NCBI GenBank assembly: GCA_021325275.1
Contig: JAJPHL010000011.1
Location: forward strand, 124,001-188,000
Direction of reading: 5' to 3'
Length of the DNA stretch: 64,000 nt
Source: Terriglobia bacterium
GTDB taxonomy: Bacteria > Acidobacteriota > Terriglobia > JAJPHL01
Shown: one piece after another, positions 16,768 to 25,091 of the stretch
Layout: each line of letters starts with the position of its first letter
Numbering within the stretch: position 1 is the stretch's first letter
Notes under the pieces: model-generated
The model's input: the letters and a program-made list of their open reading frames with translations, nothing else
What the model was told of the DNA's origin: nothing
The model's database searches: none
Made by a program: the position numbers and the translations under genes

Positions 16768-18477
16768 TTACTCCTGCTTGGCCAAAAACTCCACTACATC
16801 CGTGATGTTAACATCGCTGCGCTGCCCTGTCGAGCGACGCGTTACTTCGACGATACCCGAAGGCGCTTGACGGCCCACGGTGACGCGCCACGGCACGCCG
16901 ATTAAATCGGCGTCCTTGAATTTCACGCCGGGGCGCTCGTCGCGATCGTCGTAGAGCGCGTCGATCTTGCGATCGAGACACGCTTGATAAATCTGCTCGG
17001 CCACGGACGTCAACGCCGCGTCGCGTGTGTTCACGGGCGTGATCACCACTTCAAACGGCGCGATCGATCGGGGCATCGCGATGCCGTTGGCGTCATTGTT
17101 CTGCTCGACGGCGGCCACCAAGATGCGCTCCATGCCGATGCCGTACGATCCCATGATCGGCGCGACTTCCTTGCCCTGCTCGTTGAGCACGCGCGCGCCC
17201 ATCGACTCGGAATACTTGTAGCCGAGCTTGAAGATGTGGCCAATCTCGATGGCCCTCGACACTTTCAATGTCGCACCCGACGCCGCGTCGCACTGCGGAC
17301 AACCTTCGCCGTCCTCGATGACGCGCAGGTCGAAGTATTCGGTAGCGAAATCGCGGCCAGGCTCGACGCCCTTGATGTGAAAATCGTCGGCATTCGCGCC
17401 GGCGACCAGGTTTTTGCGTCCCTGCAGCGCGAGATCCGTCACGATGCGCGGCGCTTTTTTCGCGGGAATGCCAATGGGGCCAAGCGACCCGGGATTCGCA
17501 CCGAAAATATCGAGAATCTCCTGGGGATGTGCGGGACGGAACTCCCCGCCCGAAATCGTTTCGAGCTTCGCTTCGCTCAACTGATGATTTCCGCGCAAGA
17601 GAATCACCAGCGGCTTGTCGCCGACCATATACACGAGCGTCTTGATGTGGCTCGCTTCGGGCAGTCCGTCGAAGGCCGCCACTTCGTCGATGGTTTTCTT
17701 CCCCGGCGTCGCGAAACGCTCGGGCGCGGCGGGACCTGGTGAATCCGACACGGGCGCGAGCTTCGACGTGGCCTTCTCGAGATTCGCGGCGTAGTTGCAT
17801 TTCTCGCAGGTGGCCACAAAATCCTCGCCGGCGTTGCACATCACCATGAATTCTTCCGACTGCGTGCCGCCCATCGCGCCGGAATGCGCGCGCACCGGCG
17901 AGTACTTCAATCCGCAACGGTCGAAGGCGCGGCAGTAAGCCTCGCGATGCTTGTCGTAACTTGTATCGAGCCCCGCGGGGTCGATGTCGAAGGAGTAGGA
18001 ATCCTTCATGATGAACTGGCGCGTACGCAGCAGTCCATTGCGGGGACGCGGTTCGTCGCGAAATTTTGTTTGGATCTGATACCAGATTTGCGGAAGCTGC
18101 TTGTAGCTGCGCACTTCACTGCGCGCGATGGTGGTCATGACTTCTTCGTGCGTCATGCCCAGGCACAGATCGCGCCCGGTGCGATCCTTTAGGCGAAACA
18201 AATTGTCGCCCATGACGGTATAGCGTCCGCTTTCCTGCCAAACTTCCGCCGGATTCAGCGCCGGCAAGTAAAATTCTTGCGCCCCGATGCGATCCATTTC
18301 CTCGCGCACGATTTGTTGGATCTTCAAGAGCGACCGTTGCGCGAGATACAAGTAACTATAGATGCCCGCTCCGAGCTGCCGGATGTATCCGGCGCGAACG
18401 AGCAAACGATGGCTGACGACTTCCGCATCGGCGGGATCGTCACGTAGTGTAGGAATGAACAAACGGCTCCAGCGCAT
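16768..18477 (-). CDS. proS: Prolyl-tRNA synthetase (bacterial type, with editing domain)
   Basis: ProRS charges tRNA-Pro. The 569-residue protein has the class II catalytic core (motif 2 region [13 protein letters not shown]; motif 3 G-S-Y-G-I-G-M-E-R), the inserted YbaK-like cis-editing domain at about 230-385, and the anticodon-binding domain at the end, the full bacterial (ProRS-I) layout. TAGAAT ends exactly 6 bases before the ATG, with no Shine-Dalgarno sequence, so the mRNA is probably leaderless. Its first 29 codons and promoter are duplicated at 19082-19186. Confidence 0.97.
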   Translation of the reverse strand: MRWSRLFIPTLRDDPADAEVVSHRLLVRAGYIRQLGAGIYSYLYLAQRSLLKIQQIVREEMDRIGAQEFYLPALNPAEVWQESGRYTVMGDNLFRLKDRTGRDLCLGMTHEEVMTTIARSEVRSYKQLPQIWYQIQTKFRDEPRPRNGLLRTRQFIMKDSYSFDIDPAGLDTSYDKHREAYCRAFDRCGLKYSPVRAHSGAMGGTQSEEFMVMCNAGEDFVATCEKCNYAANLEKATSKLAPVSDSPGPAAPERFATPGKKTIDEVAAFDGLPEASHIKTLVYMVGDKPLVILLRGNHQLSEAKLETISGGEFRPAHPQEILDIFGANPGSLGPIGIPAKKAPRIVTDLALQGRKNLVAGANADDFHIKGVEPGRDFATEYFDLRVIEDGEGCPQCDAASGATLKVSRAIEIGHIFKLGYKYSESMGARVLNEQGKEVAPIMGSYGIGMERILVAAVEQNNDANGIAMPRSIAPFEVVITPVNTRDAALTSVAEQIYQACLDRKIDALYDDRDERPGVKFKDADLIGVPWRVTVGRQAPSGIVEVTRRSTGQRSDVNITDVVEFLAKQE

Positions 18478-18494
18478 CTAAAAATTCTATCATG
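18390..18494. repeat. 105-bp direct repeat, copy 1 (proS 5' end and promoter)
   Basis: This copy contains the authentic first 29 codons of proS, its start codon and its -10 hexamer. The second copy lies at 19082-19186 with 101 of 105 matching bases; all four differences are transitions. Confidence 0.93.
18484..18489 (-). promoter_or_regulatory. -10 hexamer of proS, leaderless spacing
   Basis: TAGAAT on the minus strand, preceded by TGA (an extended -10), ends exactly 6 bases before ATG 18477. Confidence 0.65.
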
Positions 18495-18558
18495 CGGCAT
18501 GAGGCCGCTTGCACCTCAGGCCAGGAATGCATCCGCTGCAGTCCGGTTCAGAGTGGTG

Positions 18559-18564
18559 TATCCT
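18559..18564 (+). promoter_or_regulatory. -10 hexamer of the RHH gene, leaderless spacing
   Basis: TATCCT, preceded by TG, ends exactly 6 bases before ATG 18571; no Shine-Dalgarno sequence. Confidence 0.5.
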
Positions 18565-18570
18565 GAACCT

Positions 18571-18828
18571 ATGCCGACACTCGAACGACCGCTCCGTCAA
18601 AGCGTCACGCTCTCCTCGCCTGTGGCCAAACGGGTCAAGCACCTCGCTAAAGCAGCCAACCTGTCCACCAGCCGCGTGATCGCCGACCTCGTCAAGACCG
18701 GGCTGGACGCGCAAGATCAGCAAAAAACTCACTTCTTGGGCTTGATCGACAAGCTGGCCTCTGCGACGAATCCCGCGGATCGGAAGCGGATCAAGGAAGA
18801 ACTGGCGCGGCTAACATTCGGAGGCTGA
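18571..18828 (+). CDS. Ribbon-helix-helix-type DNA-binding protein, antitoxin-like
   Basis: 85 residues. R-Q-S-V-T-L-S-S-P-V-A-K-R-V-K-H-L-A followed by S-T-S-R-V-I-A-D-L-V-K-T-G-L fits the beta strand plus two helices of a CopG/Arc-type ribbon-helix-helix domain. The C-terminal half is helical and may bind the partner. A longer in-frame start at 18499 is rejected because the family-like core and the -10 spacing both point to ATG 18571. The stop overlaps the next ATG (TGATG), so the two genes are translationally coupled, as in many toxin-antitoxin or regulator-partner pairs. The pair sits between two copies of the proS 5' end. Confidence 0.7.
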   Translation: MPTLERPLRQSVTLSSPVAKRVKHLAKAANLSTSRVIADLVKTGLDAQDQQKTHFLGLIDKLASATNPADRKRIKEELARLTFGG

Positions 18829-19069
18829 TGCCAAAGATTCAGTGGACGGACCTTCCGCCGGACCTGCGAGATCGTCTCTTCGAACGAGCTGCCGAGCGCA
18901 AGATCTCCGGCGAGGATCTCTTCCCGCCAGCTCAGTGGAGATCGACCGAGCCCGAAGCTCCGGACGGGTTGTGGTACAAGGATTTCGGCTCCGTCAAACT
19001 CTGTGGGGAGGAAAATACCCCAAAACGTTCTTGCTTCGGGGACAACCGGCGAAGGGCATGAGCCTCTAG
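18828..19069 (+). pseudogene. Frameshifted partner of the RHH protein
   Basis: The zero frame begins M-P-K-I-Q-W-T-D-L-P-P and runs well to D-F-G-S-V-K-L-C-G, then loses sense. The frame 1 base back continues convincingly as G-K-Y-P-K-T-F-L-L-R-G-Q to a stop at 19067-19069. Joining them needs one extra G in the GGGG run near 19007-19010. I recall acidobacterial small proteins with exactly this layout (L-P-P..., W-Y-K-D-F-G-S-x-K-x-C-G, Y-P-K-T-F-L-L), always next to an RHH-type gene. The break could be a true null mutation, a programmed shift or a homopolymer assembly error. Its function is not known. Confidence 0.72.
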
Positions 19070-19081
19070 CGCGGGGCACTG

Positions 19082-19186
19082 CGGCGCGAACGAGCAAACG
19101 ATGGCTGACGATTTCCGCATCGGCGGGATCGTCACGCAGTGTAAGAATGAACAAACGGCTCCAGCGCATCTAAAAATTCCATCATG
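19082..19186. repeat. 105-bp direct repeat, copy 2 (orphan proS 5' end)
   Basis: This is the second copy of 18390-18494. It starts a leftward frame with 28 ProRS-like residues that then runs antisense into the RHH cassette, so it is a proS fragment, not a gene. One of its four substitutions changes the -10 from TAGAAT to TGGAAT, removing the critical second-position A. Confidence 0.93.
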
Positions 19187-19205
19187 TGCGTATGGAGCAG
19201 CCCTG

Positions 19206-19955
19206 TCAGGGCTGTGGACGAGAACTCATCGCACGACCTTTTGCCGAAGCACCCCACCACCCTGTACCACCTTTTGCGCCTGCCGATCGTTTTGCGTTCG
19301 CGTTGGTCACAGCTGTCGCCGGGGGGACGAACGGGGTTTTCTGATGGCAATAGGCGTTCGCCGTCCGTTCCTCCTTTGTTACCTCCAGCCATTCCATGCG
19401 GCACTCGGCGTCTTGCGCACATTGGTCATGGAGTGACTGCTGTAGCTCCTGCAAGCTCGCGATGTCACCGCCCGGGATCGGGGCGGGAGTGTAGTCGTGA
19501 GTGGACTTCAGGTAGGCGGCTCGTTGCTGTGGATCTGAGATCGCAGCAGCTTGGTCGTTAACGCGCTTCCGAAAGGCCTCATCGCCCATCAGAGTTGCCC
19601 AAGCGGCCCGTCGCTCCTTCTCGGAGTCGGTCCAGGATTGAATGCGATCGATGCTACACCAGAGGTCTTTGGCTCGCTGATGATAGGAACTGCCCTCCAT
19701 TTCCCGCGCTAGCCGTTCTTTTGTCTCGCGGGTGATGATGTCGTCATTGGTATAGACTCTCGGAGCTTTCGGCTGATCGGTAGGCGTGTTTTTCTTCGCC
19801 GCCGCCACGGCGTTCGCGAAAGATTGTGGTGAGTTCGGGACCGTTCCCGGCTTTCCGACACTCTCGCGAGCCGCCTTGGCCTTCTCCGCAAACGAGGTGT
19901 CCTGGCTCGCCGGAGCCTGGAAGAGTAAAAAAACTAGGAGGAACCGCAGACTCAT
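19206..19955 (-). CDS. Secreted hypothetical protein, paralogue of the upstream gene
   Basis: 249 residues with a signal peptide (L-R-F-L-L-V-F-L-L-F-Q-A) and a helical, Ala/Lys-rich mature part. It shares with the gene at 19952-20644 the ordered motifs R-V-Y-T-N-D-D, Y-H-Q-x-A, W-C-x-I-D-R-x-Q-S, and C-x-Q-D-x-x-C-R-x-x-W-L-E-V-x-x-E-E-R. The paired cysteines may form a disulfide. It runs about 40 residues beyond the end of its paralogue, into Gly/Ala-rich sequence next to the proS repeat, so the natural stop may have been lost. Start overlaps the upstream stop by 4 bases. Function unknown. Confidence 0.75.
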   Translation of the reverse strand: MSLRFLLVFLLFQAPASQDTSFAEKAKAARESVGKPGTVPNSPQSFANAVAAAKKNTPTDQPKAPRVYTNDDIITRETKERLAREMEGSSYHQRAKDLWCSIDRIQSWTDSEKERRAAWATLMGDEAFRKRVNDQAAAISDPQQRAAYLKSTHDYTPAPIPGGDIASLQELQQSLHDQCAQDAECRMEWLEVTKEERTANAYCHQKTPFVPPATAVTNANAKRSAGAKGGTGWWGASAKGRAMSSRPQP

Positions 19956-20644
19956 GGCTTCCTTTGATAACAGCCGCTCTTTTCGCGTTCCTCACGGGAT
20001 ACTTCCAGCCACGCGGGGCGGCACTTAACATCCTGGCTACACTGCTTTTGAAGGTACTCGAGTTGGTTGTTGCTTCTTTGCTGATTGGCGGCGGCAGTTT
20101 GGGCCTCGATCGCCTTGTTCGTTTCTCTCTCCATGGCATGAGACAAGGCATCGTTTAGCTGTTGCTTCGAGCCCGAATCGAGCTGGTTGATCTCGTGTTG
20201 GACAAAGGGATCGCTGACGGCTTCTCTCATTCCCGTCATTTTCACACTCTGTGCGTCGATCGAGCTCTGAAGCCGATCGATGTTGCACCAATAGGCCAGT
20301 GCCTGCTGGTGGTATGACATTCGCGAAGCTTCCTCTTGTTGAAGAGTCTGCGGCTGCGTTTGAGGATAGACATTCTGATTTGTGGATTTGGCAGACTTGA
20401 AGTCGTCGTTAGTATAGACGCGCGTGGCCTTCGGTTGCTGCGGATCTTGCGCTTTCTTCGCTTGAGCCGCCTTTTCCGGCAATGTTGTCCCGGCGTTCTG
20501 CGCACCGGCCGCTGTCGAATCGACCACCGCTTTTCCGCGGTCTTCACGCAGCTTCTTGGCCACTTCGCCTAACGAAGCCTGCTGCGCGCTACAAACTTGA
20601 AACAAGAATGCAAAGATAAATGCACTTCCGATTGAACGCCTCAT
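19952..20644 (-). CDS. Secreted hypothetical protein, 230 aa, first of a tandem pair
   Basis: A signal peptide (M-R-R-S-I-G-S-A-F-I-F-A-F-L-F) precedes a Gln/Ala-rich, largely helical protein with four conserved cysteines shared with its tandem paralogue. The frame extends upstream to 20887, but ATG 20644 is chosen because GGGAG precedes it and the signal peptide begins there; the upstream part is antisense to nadK. The ATGA overlap with the next gene indicates one transcript. The protein recalls periplasmic coiled-coil proteins, but no family is assigned. Confidence 0.75.
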   Translation of the reverse strand: MRRSIGSAFIFAFLFQVCSAQQASLGEVAKKLREDRGKAVVDSTAAGAQNAGTTLPEKAAQAKKAQDPQQPKATRVYTNDDFKSAKSTNQNVYPQTQPQTLQQEEASRMSYHQQALAYWCNIDRLQSSIDAQSVKMTGMREAVSDPFVQHEINQLDSGSKQQLNDALSHAMERETNKAIEAQTAAANQQRSNNQLEYLQKQCSQDVKCRPAWLEVSREEREKSGCYQRKP

Positions 20645-20806
20645 ATCCCGCTCCCCGAGAGGGCATTCTAGCAAATCAAAGAAGCAGCATAAAGAAGATT
20701 CGACCATTTTAATTAGTAACCAAATACTGACCATTCTGTAACCCGGCTGGGCCCTTCGCCTGACCGGGACCGCCGGTACTCGCCCCGAGCCCGCGGCCGA
20801 CTGTGC

Positions 20807-20812
20807 TACATT
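20807..20812 (+). promoter_or_regulatory. -10 hexamer of nadK, near-leaderless
   Basis: TACATT in the extended context TGTGCTACATT ends 10 bases before ATG 20823. The 178-base gap to the divergent secreted gene contains nothing else that I recognise. Confidence 0.5.
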
Positions 20813-20822
20813 CAACTTGCAC

Positions 20823-21686
20823 ATGCCGATTCGCACCGTTGCGATTCTCTCCAAGCCCCGCCCGCACGAAGTCCGCGCCGCACTCACGGGACTCCTCGCG
20901 TGGCTGCATCAGCATGGACTCGCTACCGTCATCGATCTCGAGACCGCCAAGTCGCTCGACACCGACGGCACTTGCATCGCGCGCGAATCGCTCCCCGACG
21001 TCGACCTCGTGATCGTGGTCGGCGGCGACGGCACGCTGCTCTCGGCCACGCGCGCGCTCGCCGGCCGCGACACTCCTGTGCTCGCGGTCAATCTCGGCAG
21101 CTTGGGATTTCTTACGCCCATCGCGCTCGACCAGATGTATCCGATGCTCGAGCGCGTGCTCGCCGGGAATTATGAGGAAGACCGCCGGTTCATCCTGCAA
21201 TCGTCGGTGATTCGCCAAGGCGCGGTCATCGAGACATATCACACGCTCAACGACGTGGTGATCAACAAGGCCGCCATCGCGCGCATTCTCGATTTTCACG
21301 TCTCCGCCAGCGGCCAAGCGATTTCTAAATATAAAGCCGACGGCTTGATCTTCTCCACGCCCACCGGATCCACGGGATACTCGCTCGCGGCCGGCGGGCC
21401 CATCATCGATCCGCACGTGGACGCGCTACTGCTCACGCCGATTTGCTCGCACACGCTGAATCATCGCCCGCTGGTGCTTCCCGGCGACTCGCAGCTCGAA
21501 GTGGTCATCGACTCCTTCGGCGAGCAGGTGCATCTCACCGCCGACGGCCAAGTGGGAATGCCGATCGAACACGGCGATCGCGTGGTGTGCAGGCGTTCGC
21601 CGCGCGTGCTGCGTTTGATCCGTCCGCAATCCACGGGATACTTCGAGATCCTGCGCAACAAATTGAGTTGGGGGCAACGTTCATGA
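20823..21686 (+). CDS. nadK: NAD kinase
   Basis: NadK phosphorylates NAD to NADP. The 287-residue protein shows the kinase-family G-G-D-G-T-L-L motif near residue 67, L-N-D-V-V-I (the N-E/D motif) near 140 and the Gly-rich conserved P-T-G-S-T-G-Y-S-L-A-A-G-G-P region. I use ATG 20823 rather than the in-frame TTG 20817 because family members begin just before the first beta strand. The stop overlaps the dipeptidase start (ATGA), so the two are coupled. Confidence 0.95.
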   Translation: MPIRTVAILSKPRPHEVRAALTGLLAWLHQHGLATVIDLETAKSLDTDGTCIARESLPDVDLVIVVGGDGTLLSATRALAGRDTPVLAVNLGSLGFLTPIALDQMYPMLERVLAGNYEEDRRFILQSSVIRQGAVIETYHTLNDVVINKAAIARILDFHVSASGQAISKYKADGLIFSTPTGSTGYSLAAGGPIIDPHVDALLLTPICSHTLNHRPLVLPGDSQLEVVIDSFGEQVHLTADGQVGMPIEHGDRVVCRRSPRVLRLIRPQSTGYFEILRNKLSWGQRS

Positions 21687-22816
21687 CATTTCGCCGCGCT
21701 CTTCCGCTGCTGCTTCTTCTCTGTTCCCTGCCGGCCATCGCGCAAATTGGTGTCGACACGCACCTCGACGTCATGCAGCGCGTGCTGATCGAAGGCAAAG
21801 ACCTCGGCACGCTCTTACCCGACGGCCAAGTCGATTTTGTGCGATTGAAACGCGGCGGCGTGACGGCGCCCTTCTTCGCGCTCTACATTCCGGTGTACTA
21901 CAAGGGCGGCGAAGCGGTGCGCCGCACGCTCGACTTCCGCGATGCCGCGCAGAAACTACTCGATGCCCATCCAGATGCCGCGCAAATGGCGCTGAACGCC
22001 GCCGACATCGAGCGGATCACATCGAGCGGCAAGCTGGCGATCGTGCTTACGCTCGAAGGCGGACACCAAATCGGCAACGACATCGCCGTGCTGCGCGTCT
22101 ACCACCACCTCGGCATTCGCGCCATGACGTTGACGCATTTCCGCAACAACGAATGGGCCGATTCCTCCACCGACAAGCCCGAACACAACGGGCTCACCGA
22201 GTTCGGCAAGAACGTCGTGCGCGAAATGAATCGCCTCGGCATGATCGTGGACATCTCGCACGTCTCCGACAAAACGTTCTACGACGCTGTCGCCGTGAGC
22301 ACCAAACCGGTGATCGCTTCTCATTCCTCATGCCGGGCTCTCTGTGACGTGCCGCGCAACATGACCGACGACATGCTCCGCGCGCTCGCGAAAAACGGCG
22401 GTGTGGTGGGAATCAACTTCGCGCCCGGATTCTTGAATCGTGAAGACGCCGCGGCCACCATGGCAAGCATCAACACGCGCGGCGCGGAAGAACCGAAATT
22501 ATCGGGCAAGGCGCTGGACGATTACTCGAAGTCGCAAATCCTGAAGGAAGACGCGGCGCACGCCAAGACGGCGCACGCCACCATCGACGACGTGGTGGCG
22601 CACATCGATCACGCCGTGAAAGTCGCGGGGATCGATCACGTTGGCATCGGCAGCGACTTTGACGGGATTCCGCAGGTGCCGGTTGGCCTGGAAGACATCG
22701 GCAAGATGCCCGAGCTGTGGGCCAAGCTCAAGGCGAAAGGCTATTCCGACGCCGACATCGCCAAGATTCGCGGCGGAAACTTGCTGCGCGTAATTCGTGC
22801 GGTAACGGGCAAATAA
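21683..22816 (+). CDS. Secreted membrane dipeptidase (peptidase family M19)
   Basis: 377 residues with a signal peptide ending near A-I-A-Q. The binuclear zinc site of renal-dipeptidase-type enzymes is present: H27 and D29 (D-T-H-L-D), E125 (L-E-G-G-H), H193 and H214 (S-H-S-S-C-R-A-L). These enzymes cleave dipeptides, including some with D-residues. The longer frame back to 21443 lies inside nadK and is rejected. The TAA at 22814-22816 forms part of the left arm of the palindromic element that follows. Confidence 0.92.
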   Translation: MTFRRALPLLLLLCSLPAIAQIGVDTHLDVMQRVLIEGKDLGTLLPDGQVDFVRLKRGGVTAPFFALYIPVYYKGGEAVRRTLDFRDAAQKLLDAHPDAAQMALNAADIERITSSGKLAIVLTLEGGHQIGNDIAVLRVYHHLGIRAMTLTHFRNNEWADSSTDKPEHNGLTEFGKNVVREMNRLGMIVDISHVSDKTFYDAVAVSTKPVIASHSSCRALCDVPRNMTDDMLRALAKNGGVVGINFAPGFLNREDAAATMASINTRGAEEPKLSGKALDDYSKSQILKEDAAHAKTAHATIDDVVAHIDHAVKVAGIDHVGIGSDFDGIPQVPVGLEDIGKMPELWAKLKAKGYSDADIAKIRGGNLLRVIRAVTGK

Positions 22817-22951
22817 TTTGGAGTGCGGCGACTTGTCGCCGCTTTGTTAGCCCGCGGCTTGACGCGGGCCGCGATTCACGCAGTTTCAAGACAGGCGTGC
22901 GAGTCAAGCCTCGCGCGGCGAAAGCGGCGACAAGTCGCCGCACTCCAAATT
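22815..22951. repeat. 137-bp nested palindromic element (REPIN/MITE-like)
   Basis: The ends are a perfect 31-bp inverted repeat (22815-22845 and 22921-22951), and each arm itself contains the hairpin GCGGCGAC-TT-GTCGCCGC. Inside lies a second hairpin, GCCCGCG-GCTTGA-CGCGGGC (22850-22869), and a diverged inverted copy of it near 22896-22917. The element is thus two head-to-head copies of a two-hairpin unit of about 60 bp. It fills the space between two convergent stop codons and may also act as a bidirectional terminator. Confidence 0.9.
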
Positions 22952-22952
22952 A

Positions 22953-25028
22953 CTATCCGCACCTACAGCCATTCACTTTCCAATACACCGAATATCGTTT
23001 GCCGAAAATGCTGTTGATCGGCGCAAACGACACGTCCGTCTTCTGACCGTTGGTGCGGAAGCCAAGCGGTGAATCCGCCGGCTTGATCCACATGGCGGGA
23101 TCTTCGCCCATTTGCGTGAATTCCGGAATCGTGAGTTGCGGCATCGCGTGCATACGCGGCGCGTTGGGACCGGTGATCAGCGCGTCGGTCAAGCCTTCCG
23201 ATCCCAAATCACCCGCCAGCACCGTGGGACCGTAAAGGAACGCTTGCAACGTCAGATCATCGGGCATCGCCTCGACGCGCAGTTTCATCGGCAGCGACAT
23301 TTCGATCTTGTCGCCGGTTTTCCATTGACGCGCGATCGAGAAGTAGCTGCCGCCCGCCGCCGTCGCTTCGAGCGCGCGTCCGTTGATCTTGATCACCGGC
23401 GCCGACGCCACCCACTCGGGGATTCGCAAACGCAAAGCAACTTGCGCGGGACGTTCGGCCGTCACGGTAAGCGTTGTGCCGGCCTCTTGCGGGAATTTCG
23501 TTTCTTGCTTGAGCGAAAATCCCTTCTCTTTCCAGTTCAACTCCGACGGGATGAACAAATTCACGTAGACGCCGGAATCGTCCTTCCAATAAATGCTGTC
23601 GTTCAGCTTGCTGTACTCTTCCACGCCCGATCCGGTGCAGCACCAGAACGATTGGTCCTCGGTGCCGAACGTCTTGTACGCGCCCGGCGTCAGCGATAGG
23701 TAATATTGCGTGTGGCCGGTCTGCGGCTGGATCGTGCCGATGCGATGATTGAACATCACGCGCTCGTAGTAATCGAAGAAGCGCGGATCGGCCGTCCAGG
23801 AATAAAGGTGACGCGTCAACTTCATCATGTTGTAGGCGCAGCAACACTCGGCCGTCGCGACCGACCGCTTCAATTCGTCGGCCAGTTGCCGCGGCGGGCT
23901 CTGCCATCCTTCGCCGTTGCTGGTGCCGCCGGTGACATAGGCGCGCGCGGTGGTGACTTCGTAGTAGAAGTAATCGGCCACGTCGTGGAATCGCGTGTCG
24001 CCGGAAATTTCGTACCGCCGCGCCGCGCCGATCACCTGCGGGATATGCGTGTTGACGTGCAATCCGCGTAATTCGTCGCGCCGCGACGCCAGCGGATTCA
24101 TGAATTCCTTCTTCGTGAAGCGATCGCCGGCCTGCGCCCAGCGATCGTCGATGGAAAGCGCCGACAAATTGTAGAGCGATTCCGCCATGCCGCCGAATTC
24201 CACGCGCAGAATCTGCTGCATGTGTTCTTCGGTTTTCGATTTGCTCCAGTCGTCGGCCCACGCGCCGATCCCTTCGGCCACCTTCAACGCCTGCTTGTTG
24301 CCGGCGAGCTGATACATGTCGAGCATGCCGGCGAAAATCTTGTGGATCGTGTAGAACGGCGCCCATGGCAGAGTCGGCGCGTTGGAATCACGCGGCACAT
24401 TCGGATCGCGGCGCACCCCGGACAATTGATCCAGCCGGTCAAACAATTCCATCGGAAACGCGCTCAAGTATCCGCCGCCCAGTTTCTCCTGGCACTTCGC
24501 CATCTCGGCGACCAGCTCGTCGCCTTTGGCCTTGGCTTCCTTGTCGCCGTTGGCGGCGAGTTGCGCCGACGCGCTCAGAAAATGTCCCGTGAAGTGGCCG
24601 CGCAATTCCGTGCCGCGTTTCCCGTCGGCCTTGGCTTCCCATCCGCCGAAGGGCTCCGCCGATCCCATGGAAAGGCCCGCGTTCTCTCTGAAATTGTAGA
24701 GCAGGCGATCCATGGGCAGTCGCGACATGTAGGCACGGTTCCACTCCGTCGCTTCGGTGAAAACACTCGGCAGCAAACGCACCTGCTGCATCGGAAACGG
24801 CATGACCTTCGGCGTGAGCTCGCGGCGTTTGAACTCGATGGGGGCCTGGAAAGGCGGCACGGGCTCGGGTCGTTGCTGGCGCGGAGGCGGCGGCGCGGCG
24901 ACCTGTGTTCCAGTGAAGGGAACAGCGGGATTCTGTTGCGCCAACAACGCGGGGGCCGCAGCGGCGGAACCGGCGATCAGCGCCGCAAAATTCCGGCGAT
25001 TCAGACGAAGTGATTTGGGCTTGGACAT
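22953..25028 (-). CDS. Tat-exported glycoside hydrolase, GH127-like (DUF1680)
   Basis: 691 residues. The start L-N-R-R-N-F-A-A-L-I-A-G is a twin-arginine signal followed by an Ala-rich cleavage region. The body matches the beta-L-arabinofuranosidase family: (alpha/alpha)6-barrel-like sequence with T-A-E-C-C-C-A-Y-N-M-M-K-L (the Glu/Cys zone around the zinc site) and F-W-C-C-T-G-S-G-V-E-E, both characteristic of GH127. A role in removing arabinose from plant polysaccharides or glycans is inferred. The frame upstream to 25418 is rejected; GGAGG sits about 10 bases before ATG 25028. It diverges from the S9 peptidase. Confidence 0.87.
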   Translation of the reverse strand: MSKPKSLRLNRRNFAALIAGSAAAAPALLAQQNPAVPFTGTQVAAPPPPRQQRPEPVPPFQAPIEFKRRELTPKVMPFPMQQVRLLPSVFTEATEWNRAYMSRLPMDRLLYNFRENAGLSMGSAEPFGGWEAKADGKRGTELRGHFTGHFLSASAQLAANGDKEAKAKGDELVAEMAKCQEKLGGGYLSAFPMELFDRLDQLSGVRRDPNVPRDSNAPTLPWAPFYTIHKIFAGMLDMYQLAGNKQALKVAEGIGAWADDWSKSKTEEHMQQILRVEFGGMAESLYNLSALSIDDRWAQAGDRFTKKEFMNPLASRRDELRGLHVNTHIPQVIGAARRYEISGDTRFHDVADYFYYEVTTARAYVTGGTSNGEGWQSPPRQLADELKRSVATAECCCAYNMMKLTRHLYSWTADPRFFDYYERVMFNHRIGTIQPQTGHTQYYLSLTPGAYKTFGTEDQSFWCCTGSGVEEYSKLNDSIYWKDDSGVYVNLFIPSELNWKEKGFSLKQETKFPQEAGTTLTVTAERPAQVALRLRIPEWVASAPVIKINGRALEATAAGGSYFSIARQWKTGDKIEMSLPMKLRVEAMPDDLTLQAFLYGPTVLAGDLGSEGLTDALITGPNAPRMHAMPQLTIPEFTQMGEDPAMWIKPADSPLGFRTNGQKTDVSFAPINSIFGKRYSVYWKVNGCRCG

Positions 25029-25065
25029 TTCTGACTGGCCTCCAAGAGGAATTTCGTCTACATTA

Positions 25066-25083
25066 TTGCACGAAAGGGTGCAA
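25066..25083 (+). promoter_or_regulatory. Leader hairpin between divergent genes
   Basis: TTGCAC and GTGCAA (6-bp perfect stem, 6-base loop) lie just after TACATT (25059-25064, a -10 candidate) and before the GGAG of the S9 peptidase gene. It could be an operator or an RNA hairpin. Confidence 0.35.
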
Positions 25084-25091
25084 CGGAGTAT

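Noticed and set aside
18729-19169. 146-codon leftward frame starting like ProRS
   Set aside because: The first 28 residues come from the duplicated proS 5' end; the rest is antisense to the RHH cassette. It is a repeat artefact.
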